Below are positions 9,077 through 17,983 of a stretch of 64,000 nucleotides of DNA, one piece after another. The translations under genes were made by a program, and so were the position numbers. Under the pieces are notes generated by a model. The model saw only the letters and a list, made by a program, of their open reading frames with translations, made no database searches and had not been told where the DNA came from. This stretch comes from Bog-113 sp965226755 (GTDB lineage: Bacteria > Acidobacteriota > Terriglobia > Bryobacterales > Bryobacteraceae): NCBI GenBank assembly GCA_965226755.1, contig CBDDDT010000003.1:1116001-1180000 (forward strand), in the 5' to 3' direction. Within the stretch, counting starts at the first letter, position 1, and each line of letters starts with the position of its first letter.

Positions 9077-10686
9077 CGGCTGACCACCTGCTGCTGCATC
9101 TCCGCGTAGGTGCCCTTGTAATCTTCGATCCTACCGCCGTCAAAACGCCAGATCCGAGTGGCGACTTCGTCGATCAGATCCTCGTCGTGAGTGACCAGGA
9201 AGACGGTCCCCTCATAACGCTGAAGCGCGATGTTCAGCGCGTTGATCGCTTCCAAATCAAGATGGTTGGTGGGCTCGTCGAATACGAGAACATTGGGCTT
9301 CATCAACATGAGCTGGCAGAAAATGATGCGGGCCGCCTCGCCTCCGGAAAGCACGTCCGTCATCTTGGCGCCTTCTTCGCCTTTGAAGAGCATCTGACCC
9401 ATGAGACCGCGCAGCTCTTCATTGGTGGCTTGAGGATCGAACTGCTGAAGCCACTCGAAGATGGTCATGCCTTTCTGGATAGCGGATGTGTGGTCCTGGG
9501 CGAAATAGCCAACCTGATTTTCGTGTCCCCACACGACCTTTCCGGAATCGAGTGCGTCGGGCGAAATGTGGTTATCGGGAAGGATGTTCGCGCTGGTCAG
9601 AAGCGCGTTGATCATCGTGGTTTTTCCCATTCCGTTGCGGCCCATCAGGGCGATCTTCTCGCCGCGGATCACGGCGGCGGTGAAGTTGTTGAGCACCTGA
9701 TTGTCGCCGTAGGCTTTGGACACGCCGGACGCCTCCAGAATGTGCTTGCCTGAGGGACGCTTCATGTCGAATTTGATAAACGGGCGCTGGATGTTGGAGC
9801 GCGCCAGTTCGGTGGTCTGCAGCCGTTCGACTTCCTTCTTGCGGGAGGTGACCTGGCTGGAGCGGGTGCCGGCCGAGAACCGTTGGATGAACTCACTCAA
9901 CTGGGCTATCTTTTTCTCGCGCTGGGCGTTTTCCGATTCCACGCGCTGACGCACCTGAGTCTTGGCCAGGACCATGTCATCATAGCCGCCCGTATAGGTG
10001 ATGATCGTCTGGTAATCGATGTCGGCGATGTGGGTGCAGACGTTATTGAGGAAATGGCGATCGTGCGAGATGACGATCAGCGTCCCTTCGTAGCGGTTGA
10101 GAAACTCTTCCAGCCAATGGATGGAATCGAGATCGAGGTAGTTCGTCGGCTCATCCAGGAGAAGTGCCTGCGGGTTGCCGAACAGCGCCTGCGCCAGAAG
10201 CACGCGCACTTTTTCGCCGCCCTGAATCTCGCTCATTTTGCGTTCGTGCAGTTCGTCGCCGATGCCCAAGCCCTGGAGCAGAATTGCGGCGTCGCTCTCG
10301 GCGGTGTAGCCGTCTTCTTCGCCGACAATGCCTTCGAGTTCGCCCAACCGGATGCCGTCTTCGTCGGTCATGTCGGCTTTTTCGTAAAGCTTGTCACGCT
10401 CTTCCAGCGCTTCCCAGAGCGGCCGGTTGCCCATGATGACGGTATCGATTACGCGATATGCATCAAAAGCGAATTGGTCCTGCCGCAACACGCCGAACTT
10501 GCGGGGGCGAACCACGTTGCCCTTCTGGGAGTCAATCTCGCCGGTGAGGATCTTGAGGAAAGTGGACTTGCCAGCGCCGTTCGGACCCGTGAGGCCATAG
10601 CGGCGGCCATCGGTGAACGCGGTGCTGACGTTTTCAAACAGGATTTTCGCGCCGTAGCGCGTGGAAACATTACTTACGGAGATCAA
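9073..10686 (-). CDS. ybiT: ABC-F family ATPase YbiT
   Basis: A 537-residue ABC-F protein with two nucleotide-binding domains and no membrane segments. These cytoplasmic ATPases act on the ribosome. Domain 1 has GPNGAGKS, QGGEKVR and LLLDEPTNYLD; domain 2 has GRNGMGKT, SGGEAAR and LVFDEPTNHLD. A charged linker (about 240-300) joins them. N-terminal signatures such as LRQDQFAFD and DTVIMG match YbiT rather than EttA or Uup. The start is TTG at 10686, with a TAAAAT hexamer 6 bases upstream and only weak ribosome-binding sequence. It converges on the SIS gene with a 4-base overlap. Confidence 0.92.
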   Translation of the reverse strand: MISVSNVSTRYGAKILFENVSTAFTDGRRYGLTGPNGAGKSTFLKILTGEIDSQKGNVVRPRKFGVLRQDQFAFDAYRVIDTVIMGNRPLWEALEERDKLYEKADMTDEDGIRLGELEGIVGEEDGYTAESDAAILLQGLGIGDELHERKMSEIQGGEKVRVLLAQALFGNPQALLLDEPTNYLDLDSIHWLEEFLNRYEGTLIVISHDRHFLNNVCTHIADIDYQTIITYTGGYDDMVLAKTQVRQRVESENAQREKKIAQLSEFIQRFSAGTRSSQVTSRKKEVERLQTTELARSNIQRPFIKFDMKRPSGKHILEASGVSKAYGDNQVLNNFTAAVIRGEKIALMGRNGMGKTTMINALLTSANILPDNHISPDALDSGKVVWGHENQVGYFAQDHTSAIQKGMTIFEWLQQFDPQATNEELRGLMGQMLFKGEEGAKMTDVLSGGEAARIIFCQLMLMKPNVLVFDEPTNHLDLEAINALNIALQRYEGTVFLVTHDEDLIDEVATRIWRFDGGRIEDYKGTYAEMQQQVVSR

Positions 10687-10733
10687 ACCACTATTTTACC
10701 GTGGGAGGGACCGAACCCCAAATTCCGGACGCG

Positions 10734-10751
10734 AAAAAACGGCCGAAGGCC
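10734..10751 (-). terminator. Possible intrinsic terminator of the PEP-CTERM gene
   Basis: Read on the minus strand, GGCC-TTC-GGCC is followed by G and six T residues (10739-10734). It lies about 70 bases beyond the stop of the PEP-CTERM gene and before ybiT. The stem is only 4-5 bp, so this is a modest candidate. Confidence 0.35.
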
Positions 10752-10820
10752 AATGTCTGCGCGCGGAAAAATGGCGCCAGTTCGGGGGCGGACGCCGTCA
10801 CTACAGAGCGGAGCGTCCAG

Positions 10821-11372
10821 CTACGCGGTCGTTGCTTTGTCCGTGGTTCGGCGGCGGGCGAAAAGGACTCCGACCCCAAGCAGTCCGATTCCCATGAGGA
10901 TCCAGGCGCCGGATTCAGGGGTGCCGGCCATCGAGGAACCGATCGTGACGTTGTCAAAGGCGATATAGTTGGCGACGCCGCCGAAGTTCACCGACTCCGC
11001 GGCGCCGGCGAAGGTGACTCCGACCGGCGTCCAGTTGCAGTACCCTGAACCGGGGTCAACGTTACAGGTCTGAGCGGGGTTGGGAGCGAGATTCAGGCTC
11101 GCCAGCTCCGTACCCGTCCCATTGAGACCAGACCACACGGTTACGGTTCCCGGCTTCGAGTCGGACGAGTAGAAGAAGGAAAAACCCGTCTTGAAGCCGG
11201 CCGCGACGTTCATCGTGTCCGCGCCACCCGACAGGAAGAAAGCCACGGTTAACGGAGACGGTTCGGCGGCGAAGTTTCCGCTTCCCCCGGCCTCGTCTTC
11301 GACAAGGCCCAGGCTGTTGGTCGAAAAACTGATCCCGAGATTGCCGCCAGCGCCCCGATGATCCTGCTGCAC
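10821..11372 (-). pseudogene. PEP-CTERM sorting-domain protein, 5'-truncated
   Basis: The open frame encodes a secreted beta-rich protein ending in a PEP-CTERM-like sorting tag: TPESGAW, a hydrophobic helix (WILMGIGLLGVGVLF), then ARRR. Such proteins are exported and processed by an exosortase. The body has family-like segments: GISFSTNSL, DEAGGSGNF, EPSP, and FFLSGGADTMNV. The signal peptide and first domain strand are missing. The only upstream residues are the antisense of an esterase HGGGW region, so homology stops at about 11345-11360. A probable terminator lies downstream, so the 3' end looks intact. The gene appears to have lost its 5' end, promoter and signal peptide. Confidence 0.7.
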
Positions 11373-12047
11373 GGCGGCGGCTGGAGCACCGGAAGTCCCG
11401 AATGGATGTATGACGACGCAAGGACTTATGCGGCATGAGGAATGGTTGCCATAGCTGGTGAATATCGGCTTTCAGACGAGAAGAGTGTTACTCCCGTCGA
11501 TGCCATGGCCGATGTGCGGGATCTCATTCGCTGGGTTCGGACGGAAGCGACCGACCTTTCCGTAAATCCTCATCAGATAGCTGCCTACGGAGTTTCCGCC
11601 GGTGCGCATCTGGCCTTGTCGGCCGCGGTTTTTCCTCACACCGAGGAGGATCACACCAGTGCCGTACCGGATGTGCTGATTCTAATGTCGCCCCCGGTCT
11701 CGCTGCTGAACGACCGGTGGCCACAACTGCTGCGGGGCACGCGCACAGACGCGAAGAATATCTCCCCCGCAGAGAACGTCACCCAACAGCTTCCGCCCAT
11801 CGTGATCATGGAAGGCGCCGCGGATGCCGTCACGTCACCCGTTGCGGTCCAGCGTCTTTGCGAAAGGGCACGAGAACTGGGAGGTTCGTGCGAACTTAAC
11901 CTCTATCCGAAGCTGGGGGATATCTTATCGCGCAATCTGGATCCACGTGCGCAAGAGGAGGGACCATTCGATCCGGATCCGGACGCGCTCCGGGACGCTC
12001 ACGCGAAGACGCAGGCATTTCTGAGCAGGAGAGGCTTTCTCAAATAG
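11358..12047 (+). pseudogene. Alpha/beta hydrolase (esterase/lipase), 5'-truncated with in-frame stop
   Basis: One reading frame runs from MILLHGGGWSTGSPEW through a TGA at 11436-11438 to a stop at 12045. HGGGW is the oxyanion motif. The text after the TGA continues the fold directly (GMVAIAGEYRL, then VSAGAH with the nucleophile Ser, then GAADAVTSP with the acid). At the TGA the family usually has Arg in a G-preceding position, so CGA to TGA is likely. The expected catalytic GH near the C-terminus reads GD (KLGDIL). The N-terminal strand region is missing. Translation from ATG 11442 would give a 201-residue fragment without the oxyanion motif. Confidence 0.75.
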
Positions 12048-12088
12048 CATCAGCGCCGGAGGTGAGCTAGAATCACTTCTACTGCGAC

Positions 12089-12508
12089 ATGGCTGAGAAT
12101 AAAACAAAGCCGACGAAAGTGAGCGTCAGTGACTATATCGACGCTCTTCCGGATGAAGCCAAGCGGACCGACTCGAAAACGCTAATCAAGCTGATACAGC
12201 GACTGACCGGGGAGAAACCCAAAATGTGGGGGCCTGCCATCGTAGGTTTCGGCAACGTTCACTATGAATACGAAAGCGGCCGAAAAGGTGACACGCCGGT
12301 CGTTGCTTTTTCACCGCGGAAACCCGCGATTGTGGTCTACGGCATGAACAATTTCCCCGAAGCTAATGAGCTGACGGCAAAACTCGGAAAGTGTAAGTTG
12401 CATGGTTCGTGCCTGCATATCAAAAGGCTTGCCGATATCGATCTCCAGATCCTTGAAACGATGATCGTGAAATCCATGGACGCCGCACGGCAAAAACACT
12501 CCGGCTAA
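12089..12508 (+). CDS. DUF1801 domain-containing protein
   Basis: A 139-residue cytoplasmic protein of the DUF1801 (YdhG-like) family. The early motif VSDYIDALPDEAKRTDSKTL and the later WGPAIVGFGNVHYEYESG and PRKPAIVVYG are characteristic. Family function is not established. ATG 12089 is preceded by TAGAAT at 12068-12073, a plausible -10 box. It stands alone between the decayed esterase and the convergent amylase gene. Confidence 0.85.
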   Translation: MAENKTKPTKVSVSDYIDALPDEAKRTDSKTLIKLIQRLTGEKPKMWGPAIVGFGNVHYEYESGRKGDTPVVAFSPRKPAIVVYGMNNFPEANELTAKLGKCKLHGSCLHIKRLADIDLQILETMIVKSMDAARQKHSG

Positions 12509-12554
12509 ACGCTGGAGTTAGTGTCACCCATGCGATAACGTACTACGGTTGCAT

Positions 12555-13952
12555 TCATTCAAGCGGTTTCAGCGGTATATTCTTTCCCACTATCCAGTCA
12601 AACGCGGCGAGGTTCGCCGAAACCCGCCCGGAATACAACTGAAACCAGGTCTTTCCCGGTTTGAGCAGGTTGTCGACAACGTAATTGTCCATCACCGGCA
12701 GGTCTATGGTGACGTGCAACTTACGGTTAGAGAGATTTAGAATCACGAGAACCTGCTCGCTTCCCTTGACACGAAGGAAGCTCAAGACGCTATCCGGTTC
12801 CGTATTGTTGATCCAGATGAGATCACCGGAGGTTAAAGCAGACTGTCCGGCTCGCATTTGAAACAGCTTTTCGTACTCGGCGAGGGTTTCCTTGCGCCGG
12901 TCTCCATTGACGGCAGCTTTCGGGTCGTCCAGCCAATGTATCGGCGCGGATGTGTTCCAGCGCGTCAAAGACGGATCGCCAAGCTCCTGCCCGTTGTACA
13001 GAAATGGGATGCCATCCAGCGTGAAATTCAGGACCGAACAAACCAGGGAACCCTTTTCGCCGAACTCGAGCACGGGCCGCCGCCAGTCGTGATTGTCATC
13101 GAATCGCAGCAGCCGCGCGCCCCGCGGCATTGTCCGGTTCATCTCTTCCCAATGACGGCGGATATCGATCGCCGGTTCGCCATCGCGGACAACCGAGAGC
13201 AAGGTCAGATAGTAGTTGAAATCGTAGTTGATGTCGAACGCCCGCAACTGATCTTCCGGGCGTTCGGATTCGGATATCAGGATGACGTTCGGTTTTGCTC
13301 GATCGAGCGCCGTTCGCGCTTCTTCCCAAAACGAGATGGGAACGCCGGCGCCGACATCGCAGCGAAACCCGTCCACATCGAAATCGCGCACCCAGTGGAC
13401 CAAGCTGTCGATCAAGTACTTGCGCACCCGAGGATTCTTGTAGTCCGGCAGGGGCTGCGGCCAGAAGCCGCGCGCGATCTTGCCGTCGGCGGTCTTGACG
13501 AAGGCCTCGGGATCACTGCGCATCACGCTATCGGGGGCTGCGTGGTAGTAGACGATATCCAGGAAAACCTTCAGGTGCAGTTGATGCGCGGCGGCGGTGA
13601 AATCGCGAAGGTCCTGTTCCGTTCCGTATTCCGGATCGAGCGCGTTGTAGTCAGCGATGTTGTAGGGAGACGCGTGCGGCGTCGCGGACCGCTTTGCGAT
13701 GGGGCTGAGATAGATAGAGGAAGCGCCTAATTCCGCGATTGAGTGGAGGCGCGCCGTGGCCGCGCGCAGCGTCCCCTCCTTGGTGAATGCTTTCAGCCAG
13801 ACCTCGTAGACGGTGAGGCGATTCAGCCAGTCGGGCTCCGACCGTGCGGATTGCGAACCAAAGGAAAGATTCTGCCCGTGCAGGAGGGCCGCGGCGGTGA
13901 AAAGTATCGCGGGAAGAGAAATCGGTTTTTTCCGAAGCATCTGGAATCGCAT
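12555..13952 (-). CDS. Secreted alpha-amylase family (GH13-like) protein
   Basis: A 465-residue protein with a signal peptide (hydrophobic residues 11-25, cleavage near LLHGQ) and a GH13-type catalytic barrel for alpha-glucan or trehalose-type substrates. The three acidic residues expected in GH13 are visible: Asp199 in GFRCDVGAG, Glu228 in LISESE and Asp289 in DDNHDW. The C-terminal part (about 385-465) is beta-rich, as in domain C. The size is compact for the family. GTG/ATG choices matter little; a second ATG lies at 13940 with AAGGGA upstream. Exact substrate is unknown. Confidence 0.85.
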   Translation of the reverse strand: MRFQMLRKKPISLPAILFTAAALLHGQNLSFGSQSARSEPDWLNRLTVYEVWLKAFTKEGTLRAATARLHSIAELGASSIYLSPIAKRSATPHASPYNIADYNALDPEYGTEQDLRDFTAAAHQLHLKVFLDIVYYHAAPDSVMRSDPEAFVKTADGKIARGFWPQPLPDYKNPRVRKYLIDSLVHWVRDFDVDGFRCDVGAGVPISFWEEARTALDRAKPNVILISESERPEDQLRAFDINYDFNYYLTLLSVVRDGEPAIDIRRHWEEMNRTMPRGARLLRFDDNHDWRRPVLEFGEKGSLVCSVLNFTLDGIPFLYNGQELGDPSLTRWNTSAPIHWLDDPKAAVNGDRRKETLAEYEKLFQMRAGQSALTSGDLIWINNTEPDSVLSFLRVKGSEQVLVILNLSNRKLHVTIDLPVMDNYVVDNLLKPGKTWFQLYSGRVSANLAAFDWIVGKNIPLKPLE

Positions 13953-14000
13953 TCCCTTTTAGTTTCTTCCCGGCGCCCACGAGAACCGCGGGAGTCGCGA

Positions 14001-14030
14001 GAAGCGGCCGGCTAAGGAACGGCCGGCTTC
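14001..14030. other. Stem-loop between the amylase gene and miaB
   Basis: GAAGCGGCCG at 14001-14010 pairs with CGGCC-G-GCTTC at 14020-14030 (one bulged G, loop of nine). No T-tract follows on either strand, so it is not a clear terminator. It sits in the divergent promoter region, 10 bases before the TACAAT upstream of miaB. Confidence 0.4.
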
Positions 14031-14052
14031 CGCTCCCCTACAATGAAGGGAA

Positions 14053-15399
14053 GTGGAAAAGACGTTCTATATCGAGACCTTTGGCTGCCAGATGAACGCG
14101 CACGACTCCGAAAAGGTGGTCGGCGTACTGGTCGAGAAGGGCTACCGGGAAGTTCCGGAGCCTGACGACGCCGCGTACGTGTTCTACAACACCTGCAGCA
14201 TCCGGGATAAAGCGGAGCAGAAGGTATTCCACAGGCTGGATACGTTCAAACGGCATGCGGGAAAGGGCAAAGTTTTCGCCGTACTCGGCTGCGTGGCTCA
14301 GCAGGAGGGTGAAAAGATCTTCGCGCGCGCTCCGCACGTGAGCCTGGTCGCGGGCTCGGCGAGCTACGCGAAGCTGCCGCAAATGCTTCTGCAATTGGAA
14401 GCCGGTGAGAGACGCGTGACCGGCCTCACGTTCGACGAGGAAGAAGCGTTCGATACGCCGTTCACCAAGCGGGACAATCCGCACCGCGCTTACATCACGA
14501 TCATTGAAGGCTGCGACAAGAGCTGTGCTTATTGCGTAGTCCCGTTTACGCGCGGACCGGAGCGCAGCCGAACCAGCGCCAGCGTGATGGCGGAAGCGCA
14601 AAGGCTGTCCGATCAGGGCTACACCGAGGTCCAGTTGCTGGGTCAGAACGTCAACAGCTATCGCGATCCGTCGGCGGCAGGGTGGGATTTCGCCGCTCTG
14701 CTCGCTCACGTGGGCGGGATCCGGGGCATTCGCCGGGTGCGGTTCACGACTTCCCACCCGCGGGACTTTGTGAAGGAAATTATCGATGCGATCGATGAGA
14801 ACCCGGCGCTATGCAATCACGTTCACCTGCCGGTGCAATCCGGCTCGTCGCGCGTGCTCTCCGCGATGCAGCGCCAATATACGCGCGACGAGTATATGCG
14901 GCGAATCGAATGGATGAAGAACGCGCGCCGTTCCATCGCCATCACGACGGACATCATCATCGGATTCCCGGGCGAGACCGAGCGGGAATTTGAGGAAACG
15001 CTTCACCTGCTGGATGAAGTTCAATACGCCTCGCTGTTTATCTTCAAGTATTCGCCGCGCCCGAACACGCCCGCGCAAAACATGGCCGATGCAATTCCGG
15101 AAGAAGAGAAGACGCGACGCTTCATGATTCTGCAGGAACGGCAGCGCGCCATTCAGATTCGAAACAATTCGAAGCTCCTCGGCACGGTGGAAGAGGTGCA
15201 TGTGGAAGGCCGCCATCAGTCATTGGGACAATGGATCGGGCGCACGTCGCAGAACCAGACTCTGAATTTCGCGGACGGGCAGGAGCGCGCCGATCTGATC
15301 GGCACCTACCTTCCGGTGCGGGTGACGCGCGCTGGTCCGAACTCGTTGGTGGGCGAGGCGTGCGCGACGGAGATGAGGGCCGCGAGTTGCGTGCTGTAA
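14053..15399 (+). CDS. miaB: tRNA-2-methylthio-N6-dimethylallyladenosine synthase
   Basis: A 448-residue radical-SAM methylthiotransferase that converts i6A37 to ms2i6A37 in tRNAs reading UNN codons. The N-terminal UPF0004 domain has its three cluster cysteines (FGCQMN, NTCSIRD, GCVAQ). The radical-SAM CxxxCxxC is in GCDKSCAYCVVP, and a TRAM domain closes the protein from about residue 375. The GTG start at 14053 follows GAAGGGA, and TACAAT ends 8 bases upstream of the start. It is followed 28 bases later by the bifunctional nuclease gene. Confidence 0.95.
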   Translation: MEKTFYIETFGCQMNAHDSEKVVGVLVEKGYREVPEPDDAAYVFYNTCSIRDKAEQKVFHRLDTFKRHAGKGKVFAVLGCVAQQEGEKIFARAPHVSLVAGSASYAKLPQMLLQLEAGERRVTGLTFDEEEAFDTPFTKRDNPHRAYITIIEGCDKSCAYCVVPFTRGPERSRTSASVMAEAQRLSDQGYTEVQLLGQNVNSYRDPSAAGWDFAALLAHVGGIRGIRRVRFTTSHPRDFVKEIIDAIDENPALCNHVHLPVQSGSSRVLSAMQRQYTRDEYMRRIEWMKNARRSIAITTDIIIGFPGETEREFEETLHLLDEVQYASLFIFKYSPRPNTPAQNMADAIPEEEKTRRFMILQERQRAIQIRNNSKLLGTVEEVHVEGRHQSLGQWIGRTSQNQTLNFADGQERADLIGTYLPVRVTRAGPNSLVGEACATEMRAASCVL

Positions 15400-15427
15400 T
15401 GAAGTCAGAACGGGCAGGAGGACCACA

Positions 15428-15913
15428 ATGGAAGTCGAGATGAAAATCCGCGGGCTGATGATGGATCCGGTGACCAACATGCCGATCGTCATCCTGAAGG
15501 ATGTGGGCGGGAATACGGTCCTTCCGATCTGGGTCGGCATTTACGAGGCGAATGCGATCGCGCTGGAGATCGAAAAGGTCTCTACTCCGCGGCCCATGAC
15601 GCATGATCTGATCAAGAGTCTATTGCTGGGTTTGTCCACTGGCGTTCGTAAAGTGGTGGTGAGCGAGTTGAAAGATGACACCTTTTACGCGCTGATCTGG
15701 CTGGACCGTGAAGGCGAGATGATTTCGGTCGACTCGCGGCCGAGCGACGCGCTGGCCCTGGCTCTGCGCCTCGATTGCCCGATTTTCGTCGACGACGAAG
15801 TGCTGAAGTCGCCTAAAGTGACCGCGTCGGTTTCCGATAAGGTGAACAACGAGGAACTGAAGCGCTGGCTTGAAGGACTGAACGACGAAGACCTCGGCCG
15901 TTATAAGATGTAG
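15428..15913 (+). CDS. Bifunctional nuclease family (DUF151) protein
   Basis: A 161-residue protein with the DUF151 core: MDPVTNMPIVILKD, LPIWVGIYEANAIALE, RPMTHDL and SRPSDALALALR. Members have been reported to have DNase/RNase activity; here the activity is inferred only from family. AGGAGG at 15417-15422 is ideally spaced from ATG 15428. The S9 peptidase gene begins 3 bases after its stop, so they are likely co-transcribed. Confidence 0.9.
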   Translation: MEVEMKIRGLMMDPVTNMPIVILKDVGGNTVLPIWVGIYEANAIALEIEKVSTPRPMTHDLIKSLLLGLSTGVRKVVVSELKDDTFYALIWLDREGEMISVDSRPSDALALALRLDCPIFVDDEVLKSPKVTASVSDKVNNEELKRWLEGLNDEDLGRYKM

Positions 15914-15916
15914 CGC

Positions 15917-17983
15917 TTGCTTCGCTTCCTGACTCTCTTTTGCGCATCGGCGATTCTGCTGCCGGCCGAGCCCGCGGCGCTCGAAGATTTGCTGGGCGCG
16001 CCATTTCCCTCCCAGCTTGTTTCCGATGGACAGGGGCAAATCGCCTGGGTCCAGAACGAGCGGGGCGTGCGCAATATCTGGACGGCCCAGAAGCCCGCTT
16101 ACGAGGCTCATCGCCTCACAAACTACACCAAAGATGACGGAATGGAGCTTTCGGACCTGTCTCTGAGTTCCGATGGCTCCATGGTTGTTTTCACGCGCGG
16201 CGAGGGAGGCAACTCAGCGAATGAGTTCCCCAATCCCCGTCACTTGCTCGGCGGCGTTGATCAGACTATTCAGGCTGTTCCGTTCGCGGGCGGCTCGCCC
16301 CGGCAGATCGGCCGCGGCCATGCGGTCGCCATTTCGCCGGACAGCCAGACTGTCGGGTTTGTGTCGAATGGCCAAGTGTGGACAGCGACTTTGAGCGGGA
16401 CGGCGGCGGCCGCGCAGATCACCCACAATCGCGGAAGGGCGACGGATCTGGCGTGGTCGCCAGACAGCCAGAGCCTGGTGTTTACGAGCCATCGCGACCT
16501 TCACTCGCTGATCGCGGTATACAGGCGGGGCAAACCATCGCTGCAATTCATAGACCCCGGCTCGGATTTCGACAGCAACGCCGCGTGGTCGCCCGATGGA
16601 AAACAGATCGCGTTCACCCGCATCGCCTCCACGCTCGATTGGAATATGCACGAGCCCCGCCGCGCGGCGGAAACCCCCTGGTCGATCCGCGTCGCCGATG
16701 CGGACACAGGCGCAGGCCGCCAGGTCTGGCAGGCGCAGGCCGGGCCGGGCAGCGTCTTTCACGAGACCGCTTCCCGGCAACAGATCCTCTGGGTGGCGGG
16801 AGACCGTCTCGTGTTTCCCTGGGAGCGCACCGGCTGGCTGCATCTGTTTTCCGTGGCGGCGACGGGCGGGACGGCGACCGACCTTTGGCCAGACCAGGGC
16901 GATTCGGAAGTGGAAGAGGTCGCGCTGTCCCGCGATCGCGCCGAGATCCTTTGCTCGTCGAATCGAGGCGACATCGACAAACGCCATGTCTGGCGAATCA
17001 GAATAACGGGCGGCGCGGGAGCAGCGCCGGTAGGCCGGCAGTGGATCGAATGGGCGCCCGTGTTCGCGGAGCGGGATCAGGTTGCGTTTTTGCACGCCGA
17101 TGCGCAGCCCGCGCGGGTCGCGATCGTCCAGGAGCCGTCCGGCGCGGTGCGGAATTTGACGCCGGAGTCACATCCGCGCTTGTTGGCGGGCACTCCCGAG
17201 CAAGTGATGTTCCCGGCGGCCGACGGAATGCAGATCCACGGCCAGCTCTTTCTGCCCGCGGACGGCTTGCCGAAACACCCGGCCGTGATCTTCCTCCACG
17301 GCGGATCGCGGCGCCAAATGCTGCTCGGCTGGAATCCGATGTTCTATTACTACCAGGCCTATGCCTTCAACCAATACCTGGCCGCCAAAGGGTATGTGGT
17401 GCTTTCCGTAAATTACCGAAGCGGCACGGGCTACGGACTGAATTTTCGCGAAGCGCTCGATTACGGACCATCCGGCGGAAGCGAGTATAGCGACGTTCGC
17501 GGGGCCGGCATTTACCTTCGTTCGCGGCCCGATGTGATGGCGGATCGGATCGGGCTCTGGGGCGGCTCGTATGGCGGGTATTTGACGGCGCTCGGTTTGG
17601 CGAGAGATTCCAGTCTTTTCGCAGCCGGCGTGGACCTGCACGGCGTGCATGACTGGAATGACGAGATGGAAAACGATATCCCGGCAGACCAACCGGCACG
17701 GCGGCAGGAACTAGCCAGAATTGCGCTTCAATCATCGCCGCTGGCGTTCCTGAGCACCTGGCGGTCGCCCGTTTTACTGATTCAGGGAGATGACGATCGC
17801 AACGTCAACTTCCGGCAAACGGAGATTCTGGTGGAAGCTTTGCGCAAGCAGCGTGTTCCCTTTGAAGAGCTGATTTTTCCCGATGAGATTCACGATTTCC
17901 TAACGTATGACCACTGGCTGAAGGCCTATTCCGCGGCAGAGACATTCCTGGATAAGCACCTCAAGCCGCAAGTGACAAAATGA
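15917..17983 (+). CDS. S9 family prolyl oligopeptidase-type peptidase, secreted
   Basis: A 688-residue serine peptidase with a signal peptide (residues 1-17), a WD40/TolB-like beta-propeller built of repeats of the form SPDSQ or SPDGK (about residues 30-440), and a C-terminal alpha/beta-hydrolase domain. Catalytic residues are Ser551 in GGSYGG, an Asp near 627 in QGDDDRNV and His659 in DEIHDF. The propeller normally restricts access to oligopeptides. The start is TTG 15917, only 3 bases after the upstream stop. Its TGA overlaps the tyrS ATG by 4 bases (ATGA). Confidence 0.9.
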   Translation: MLRFLTLFCASAILLPAEPAALEDLLGAPFPSQLVSDGQGQIAWVQNERGVRNIWTAQKPAYEAHRLTNYTKDDGMELSDLSLSSDGSMVVFTRGEGGNSANEFPNPRHLLGGVDQTIQAVPFAGGSPRQIGRGHAVAISPDSQTVGFVSNGQVWTATLSGTAAAAQITHNRGRATDLAWSPDSQSLVFTSHRDLHSLIAVYRRGKPSLQFIDPGSDFDSNAAWSPDGKQIAFTRIASTLDWNMHEPRRAAETPWSIRVADADTGAGRQVWQAQAGPGSVFHETASRQQILWVAGDRLVFPWERTGWLHLFSVAATGGTATDLWPDQGDSEVEEVALSRDRAEILCSSNRGDIDKRHVWRIRITGGAGAAPVGRQWIEWAPVFAERDQVAFLHADAQPARVAIVQEPSGAVRNLTPESHPRLLAGTPEQVMFPAADGMQIHGQLFLPADGLPKHPAVIFLHGGSRRQMLLGWNPMFYYYQAYAFNQYLAAKGYVVLSVNYRSGTGYGLNFREALDYGPSGGSEYSDVRGAGIYLRSRPDVMADRIGLWGGSYGGYLTALGLARDSSLFAAGVDLHGVHDWNDEMENDIPADQPARRQELARIALQSSPLAFLSTWRSPVLLIQGDDDRNVNFRQTEILVEALRKQRVPFEELIFPDEIHDFLTYDHWLKAYSAAETFLDKHLKPQVTK

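Noticed and set aside
9883..10968. Long plus-strand open frame of about 361 codons opposite ybiT
   Set aside because: It is the antisense shadow of a clear ABC-F gene; it has no recognisable domain and the GC-rich codon pattern explains it.
12858..13730. Plus-strand open frame of about 290 codons opposite the amylase gene
   Set aside because: It is antisense to a protein with all three GH13 acidic residues and a signal peptide.
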